From: Helichrysum umbraculigerum
Taxonomy: Eukaryota; Streptophyta; Magnoliopsida; Asterales; Asteraceae
DNA: 64,000 nt
Direction: 5' to 3'
NCBI GenBank assembly: GCA_949592205.1
Contig: CATIUR010000017.1
Coordinates: 868,001-932,000, forward strand
The stretch's first letter is position 1; the number at the start of each line of letters is the position of its first letter. Below the pieces are notes generated by a model. It saw nothing but the letters and a program-made list of their open reading frames with translations. It did no database searches and was not told where the DNA came from. The position numbers were made by a program, and so were the translations under genes. Shown piece by piece: positions 58,904-64,000 of the stretch.

Positions 58904-60699
58904 TGTTAGAGAATATCGAACGAATACAAAGAAAGAAACAAATACGAATACGAAGCGGAAGCTTTCAAATTCAAATTGCAAATCAAATTCAAACAAACTA
59001 ACGAATTCAAATTCGAAGGTACAAAGAAACTAATGATCTCTATTTGTAAAGAAAACTAATCAAACCTAATTCGAAACAAACTCCAGATACTAATCCATTA
59101 CAAATCAAATATCAATTTTACCAAACAAATCATATAGTTTAAGTCACTTTTCAACAATTTTCACCGTGACTTGAACTTCTTCAAACTTCAAACCAAACGT
59201 TATCCAAATCAAATTCCAAATCCCAAACGCTAGTGATACTATCCAAATTCAAAACACAAATTCAAAATTTTCAAACAAACCAAACGATCGATTTTCAAAA
59301 ACGATTCAAATCAAACGCCGACGACTTCAAACCAAACAATCAAACGCTAACCGACAAATTCAAAACGGTTAACCAAACGAAACCAAATCGGATTCAAACA
59401 ATTTTCAAAACGAACAATCAAACTCGGACAACAAATTCAAAAGCCCGACAAACGAAGATCTTCAAACTAACAAATTTCAAATGATTGAACACAATCCAAA
59501 CGACATGATAATGATCAAGTCTTCAAATACCAAATCGATCTTCAAATTCCCAAATTCAAATTCAAACGCGATCCACAAACAACTAATGATCCAATTAAAA
59601 AATCAGATCCCAAAACCAAAATATCGCTCTACCAAAACTAATCAAACCCAAACGAAATTCAACACCAAATCCAAATTCTGACAGAAACTTCGACAGCATA
59701 TATCTATTTACTCGAACCTCCAATCAAAGATCCCAACGGTCAAGTTGTAGATATATGTGTCTAGAACCTACACTCCAAATTTCGCGACGATCCAACGGTT
59801 AACGAACGAGCAACAACAATTTTCCTACAGATGTGCAGAAACCGACGAACCAAAACCCAAGCCAACGAAAACGAAACAAACTCAAACACAAACGGGATCC
59901 CTCCGGATCGCCAAAAAATTAGTCAACGATCGGAGGATGACTAATTTAAAGTGTCGAACCTAGCTCTGATACCACTTGTTGGAGATATCGAACGAATACA
60001 AAGAAATAAATGAATACGAATACGAAGCGGAAGCTTTCAAATTCAAATTGCAAATCAAATTCAAACAAACTAACGAATTCAAATTCGAAGGTACAAAGTT
60101 TCTAAACTAATGATCTCTATTTATAAAGAAAACTAATTAAACCTAATTCGAAACAAACTCCAAATACTATGTTATGATCCCACATTGGTCATATATGGGA
60201 ATGGTTGGTAACTTATAAGTCTAAATGTCCCCTCCTCCTTCAAGCTAGCTTTTGGAAGTGAGTTCTACACTTGGGCTTATGGGTTCGATATGGGCCTAGT
60301 ATGGCTAGGTTCGTATCAATTGGTATCAGAGCCATCCCCATCTTTCGAGATCCCAACACCTCGGAGTGGTGGCCTATGTAGTGGTGGCTTGGACCCGAAA
60401 GAGAGTGCCAAACGTGACCAACATAGCCGTGACCAACGAGGCCTCGGAGTGGTGGCCTATGGAGTGGTGGCTTGAACCCAAAAAGAGGCTGCCAACCATT
60501 GGGGTATTGTTATGATCCCACATTGGCCATGTATGGGAATGGTTGGTAGCTTATAAGTCTAAGTGTCCCCTCCTCCTTACTTGGGCTTATGGGCTCGATA
60601 TGGGCCTAGTAGGGGCTAGGTTCGTATCATACTAATCCTAATACAAATCAAATATCAATTTTACCAAACAAATCCTATAGTTTAAGTCACTTTTCAACA
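58904..60699 (-). mobile_element. Non-autonomous LTR retrotransposon, minus strand, with nested TRIM
   Basis: LTRs at 58904-59156 (253 bp) and 59977-60699 (about 258 bp once the TRIM and its duplication are removed). On the minus strand they start TGTTGAAAAG and end CTCTAACA/CTCCAACA. ACATA flanks the element at 58899-58903 and 60700-60704. On the minus strand a primer site TGGTATCAGAGC (59963-59974) adjoins the 5' LTR. The 820-bp interior is C/A-rich on the plus strand (many TTCAAA/CCAAA words) with no gag or pol domain. Confidence 0.9.
60170..60629 (+). mobile_element. TRIM (460 bp) nested in an LTR, with TSD
   Basis: Direct repeats at 60170-60318 (149 bp) and 60508-60629 (122 bp; about 27 bp deleted) start TGTTATGATCCCACATTGG and end GGTTCGTATCA. 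PBS TGGTATCAGAGCC begins at 60321, and a short ATTGGGGTAT tract precedes the 3' repeat. Target duplication TACTA is at 60165-60169 and 60630-60634. Its tiny interior has an internal repeat (CCTCGGAGTGGTGGCCTATG occurs twice) and no coding domain. No 5S rRNA-like block of the Cassandra kind was seen. Confidence 0.92.
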
Positions 60700-60704
60700 A
60701 CATA

Positions 60705-62390
60705 TTTAAAAACAAATTTAACAAATAATGTTTAATATTCAGTATATAAATAAAGTACTTTATTGATTGGATAATTATTTTTGTGGGAAGAATAAATATA
60801 TTATTGTGGATATTTATAGTAATAATAAAATTCAGTAAACAAAAATAAATAACGGAAGTAATAACAAACGTCTACATGTTGGCGAATTAGAGAGATGATA
60901 AAATGGCTTTGGTACGTATGCAATTTTATAAACAAAGTGGAAGTAAAACACTATCATGAATGAGTATAGATAAGAATTAATACGATTATTACTTAAAATG
61001 GTAAGTATGTAATTATCATCTTTAAAAGCTCTAATTAATTTGGAACGCTGATACGAGTAGCGTTTCATCTAAAGCTTTTTGTTTTTAGATAAAGGCTTCA
61101 AGCTCTTCTTCACCAAACAAGCCTTTATATTTTGTTAAAGCTTTTATTTTCAAAACGAAAAACTAAAGCTCCAGCTCCTAAAAGTTTTTTAAAAGATCCT
61201 CACTAAACAGACTTTAAATATGTAAATTAAATTCTAAACGTCTCATTTTTCTACCATTATATGTTTGGTATAGGGATACTGTTATTAGATAATGAACGCC
61301 CAATCTATGCTCTTATTTTGTTGCAATTTTCTTAATATGTATCAAACACTAAGTACTCTATTATCGACACATGACAAACTCCTATTCATAATATTTAGGC
61401 ACTCAACTTACCGTATTTGACAATTCAATCAAACGTGACACACCATGTAAGTATATGAATCTTTATGCTTCAACTTATGTTAATACGTATTGTGAGCAAT
61501 TGATAGTCGTAAGAGTCCCACTAAACAACCTGGCCAAAATAAAAAAGATACTAAAAAGAACAAATCATTGTATTGTTTAACTAGTTAACGTAAAGGCTGT
61601 GCGATGCACAGCCCCCACGGATGTCAGACGGTGTTAAGAAATTTGCGTAGTTAGTGGTGGGCAATGCTATATTATTGTGTGTATTTGGAGAATGAGAGAA
61701 ATATGCGCATTAACCCATATAATGAGATTACTTCAAACAGTTATTTGATTTAGTAGTTTACATAGTTGACTAAATACATTCTTGAACAATCTGGTATCAT
61801 GGTCTATAATTAATATAGACAGCAAATAATCGTAGGCAGTGTGATGCATATAACTTTACAACAAAAGTGATTCTTCTAGTAAGATCTGATAGTGATCTTT
61901 AAGAGTTGCAACTTTCCTCAAGAATTATGACACAATATCGACTAAAGTATAATACAGTGGGTTAGGGGGTGGCAGTTTTACCTTTAAATGATATTACATA
62001 CATGAGATATTTCAAAGGTGTATATCATGGATGTCAGGTGAAATCAGGACAACATATATATACTTCTCTGTACGTTTGGAGTTTTACAAAACTTTTTGCA
62101 AACAATGTTCTTATTTCCTTAACGTTAGATCGGACATGAGAGGTGGTATAATGAGCATTGTATTATTCTTGCTTGTGGTTGTATTACGTATAATTACTTT
62201 AATGTTATTATACATATAAAATATTTTCTAAATGCAATTAATGATTAATTTTTTAATGACATTTAGTTGTAGATAGTAAATAAACTATTATAACTATATC
62301 ATGATATGCTAAAAATTTATAGCATTGTTTAAAGTGCATTTGACAAAATTTAAAAAATCTATTTGTTGAATAAGATATTTGATATATATA
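60705..62390. other. Spacer
   Basis: AT-rich. Near 61590-61620 a GGCTGTGCGATGCACAGCC hairpin resembles ends of some plant repeats. No gene recognised. Confidence 0.4.
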
Positions 62391-64000
62391 ACACCCCTCA
62401 ATTAAAGACATTATTATATTGAATTTACTCGAAAGCGGAAGTCCCAAACTATAATCAATCATATAATATATATAAAAACATAAACTTTTTCCCATCAAAA
62501 CCTGGTATCCGACAGTTCAAATCTTATTTCAATGTTAATATCACCAGAGCGAGGTGTTATATAATTACAAAACAATACATTACTGATTTAGTCAAATCAG
62601 ATATCAGAGTGAACGCTAGCTCATCAAACATTCCCTTCCAGGTCAACAACTTCACGCTTAGTCAACTATCCAACCTTAATCTGCAAGGAAGGGAAGATGT
62701 GGGGGATTAGCACAACGCTAAGTGAGAAGATCCATAAACAACAGTTCAACTTGGTACAACAACTTGTTTCCAACGAATAATCATATTCCATCAACAAGTC
62801 AACAAACAACTTATATTCACACAATCAACTGGCGACATAGAGGACCGGTGGTTCTTGAGATCACAACCACTCAAAGAACACTTAGAAACCAACTGCTGGC
62901 CAAAACAGAGGTTTAACCGACTACTTGGTGCTATTAACCCAAGCAACACAGGCTACGACAAATAAACTTGTACTAAGACCCTGTGTTACCTAACTAATAG
63001 CTAACCCAAGCCCAGCCCCATGCTGACCCCCGTCTCAACGATGCCCAAAGGCAACATATCAATACCCAGCAACAACTTTAGTGATCACATATCAACACAC
63101 TAACATCATATCAACAATTCAGGTCAATAGTTCACTACCAGTATTATTACTAAGAAACCGCAAACATCATGGCAATAAAACAACAGTAATAATACAATTA
63201 CCAGTTGTAACAAATTTGTTACAACCAAATCAAACTGAAGGTTATTGACCCACTCACCGTTACCTCAGTCGTCCCACTCGGTAGTCTAATGTCACCGAGT
63301 CTTCTCAGTTTATCTGGAAACACAACAATATAACTCAAGTCAGTTACGTATCTCAACTGATAGTACTTATGAAATCAACAACATGAATTAAGCGATTATA
63401 TCAATAATCAATCTAAATCCCTTAATCATACTTCACATGATTACATTAATCGAATCTCATAATAGCTAAGTTATAATTTCATTTATAACTTATCAACTTG
63501 GATTATGATTTACATTATTCAAGCTATCACGTTAATAATCCAATCACGAGTACTATAATACATCATCATGGATATTATCCCTTTCCGATCATTTATCCTC
63601 ATCTTATATGATCACATATAAACGTACTTATTAACACGTATTTACTATCAATATATTATATTTCATTTCAACAATCTTTCATAATTTAGTCCATCGTATC
63701 ACAACTCGATTTAGTGTGTTATTAACTCATAACAATGTATCATTGATCATAATATATCTTATAATCATCAACAAGTTAATTATTTCAGCAATCGAAATGC
63801 GTTTCAAAAACTTAAAATAAAAGTGCCCTGAGAACAGATGAAGCCGCCGGCTTGGCCATGGAAGCCGCCGGCTTCCCATGGCTAGCCGCCGGGTCACCCC
63901 ATGAATCCGCCGGGTGAATTACGTTTTAAGCAAACAGAAGTAAATCGCGTTTTAAAGGTTATACAAGCCGCCGGTTTAGGTGTTTAAGCCGCCGGCTTCC
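62391..64000 (-). repeat. Long LTR of a Ty3-like element, minus strand, cut by window end
   Basis: On the minus strand it ends in ..CTTCCGCTTTCG..TTGAGGGGTGT, the same arrangement as the ends of the long LTRs at 32.4 and 37.8 kb (CTTCCGCAAATC..GGGGGTGTGACA). The segment near 63260-63300 resembles their GACTCAGGTGAGT region. The other end, PBS and coding part are outside the window. Family assignment is by pattern only. Confidence 0.5.
63839..64000. repeat. Array of AAGCCGCCGGCTT words
   Basis: Seven GCCGCCGG words in about 160 bp, several in the palindrome-like form AAGCCGCCGGCTT. They lie within an otherwise AT-rich LTR and continue past the window edge. Confidence 0.85.

Noticed and set aside
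59233..59963. ORFs rich in Asn/Thr/Lys inside the minus-strand LTR element
   Set aside because: They come from the C/A-rich low-complexity interior; no gag or pol motif is present.
61590..61900. GGCTGTGCGATGCACAGCC hairpin, possible Helitron or MITE end
   Set aside because: Only one end seen; the partner end and a target duplication were not found.

Overview
The window reads as nuclear DNA of a eudicot plant. Its genes carry spliced introns with GT..AG junctions and AT-rich spacers, it has TTTAGGG-type telomere-like repeats, and it is dense in plant LTR retrotransposons, hAT and Mutator MITEs and SINEs. The gag and LTR types and the long hydroxy-residue-rich proteins make Asteraceae my best guess, but that is inference. 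No bacterial-type feature, CRISPR array or tRNA gene was found.

Layout. 1-9258: a cluster of three xyloglucan endotransglucosylase/hydrolase (XTH) genes. Two are on the minus strand (the first cut by the window edge) and one is on the plus strand. All have the same four-exon structure and share a promoter block; a young 2.7-kb non-autonomous LTR retrotransposon (TSD TATCA) sits between copies 1 and 2. 9830-10234: a TMEM234-like membrane protein. 10561-12871 (minus): a secreted glyoxal/galactose-oxidase-like enzyme with an unusual Lys/Gly/Asp/Pro repeat extension. 15494-17113 (minus): a five-exon SPEAR/TIE-type transcriptional repressor adaptor ending in an EAR motif; most of its exons are too short to show as ORFs. 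17114-27390: a gene-free stretch with two kinds of MITE, a SINE, a 294-bp tandem duplication, a fold-back repeat with telomere-like sequence in its loop, and a solo LTR.

27399-49071: a Russian-doll transposon nest. A hAT transposon with a nearly intact transposase ORF can be bounded by matching 8-bp target duplications (ATGAGTAG) 21.3 kb apart. Between its halves lies a retrotransposon complex (28873-46532). That complex holds pieces of two related Copia-like families, a complete 8.2-kb Ty3-like element with 2.8-kb LTRs and no pol, a 2.4-kb solo LTR, and a small hAT element that interrupts a gag gene. Each inner insertion has its own target duplication, so much of the order of events can be read.

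49072-52510: a spacer with a 1.25-kb Mutator-like element carrying a GC-richer interior. 52511-58211: a nine-exon gene for the plastid PETs polyprotein (two S1 domains plus two EF-Ts domains), enlarged by an 831-bp tandem duplication that adds three exons in frame (134 residues). 58904-60699: a minus-strand non-autonomous LTR element carrying a TRIM inside one LTR; the same family left the solo LTR at 26.3 kb. 62391-64000: part of another long LTR.

The host genes do not form a pathway: cell-wall remodelling (XTH), extracellular aldehyde oxidation (GLOX), developmental repression (SPEAR/TIE) and plastid translation (PETs) are simply neighbours. No clearly new biological system was found. The items most worth following are the readable nesting, the in-frame exon duplication in PETs, the repeated palindromic GC-rich motif arrays in several unrelated LTRs, and the conserved promoter block of the XTH cluster.
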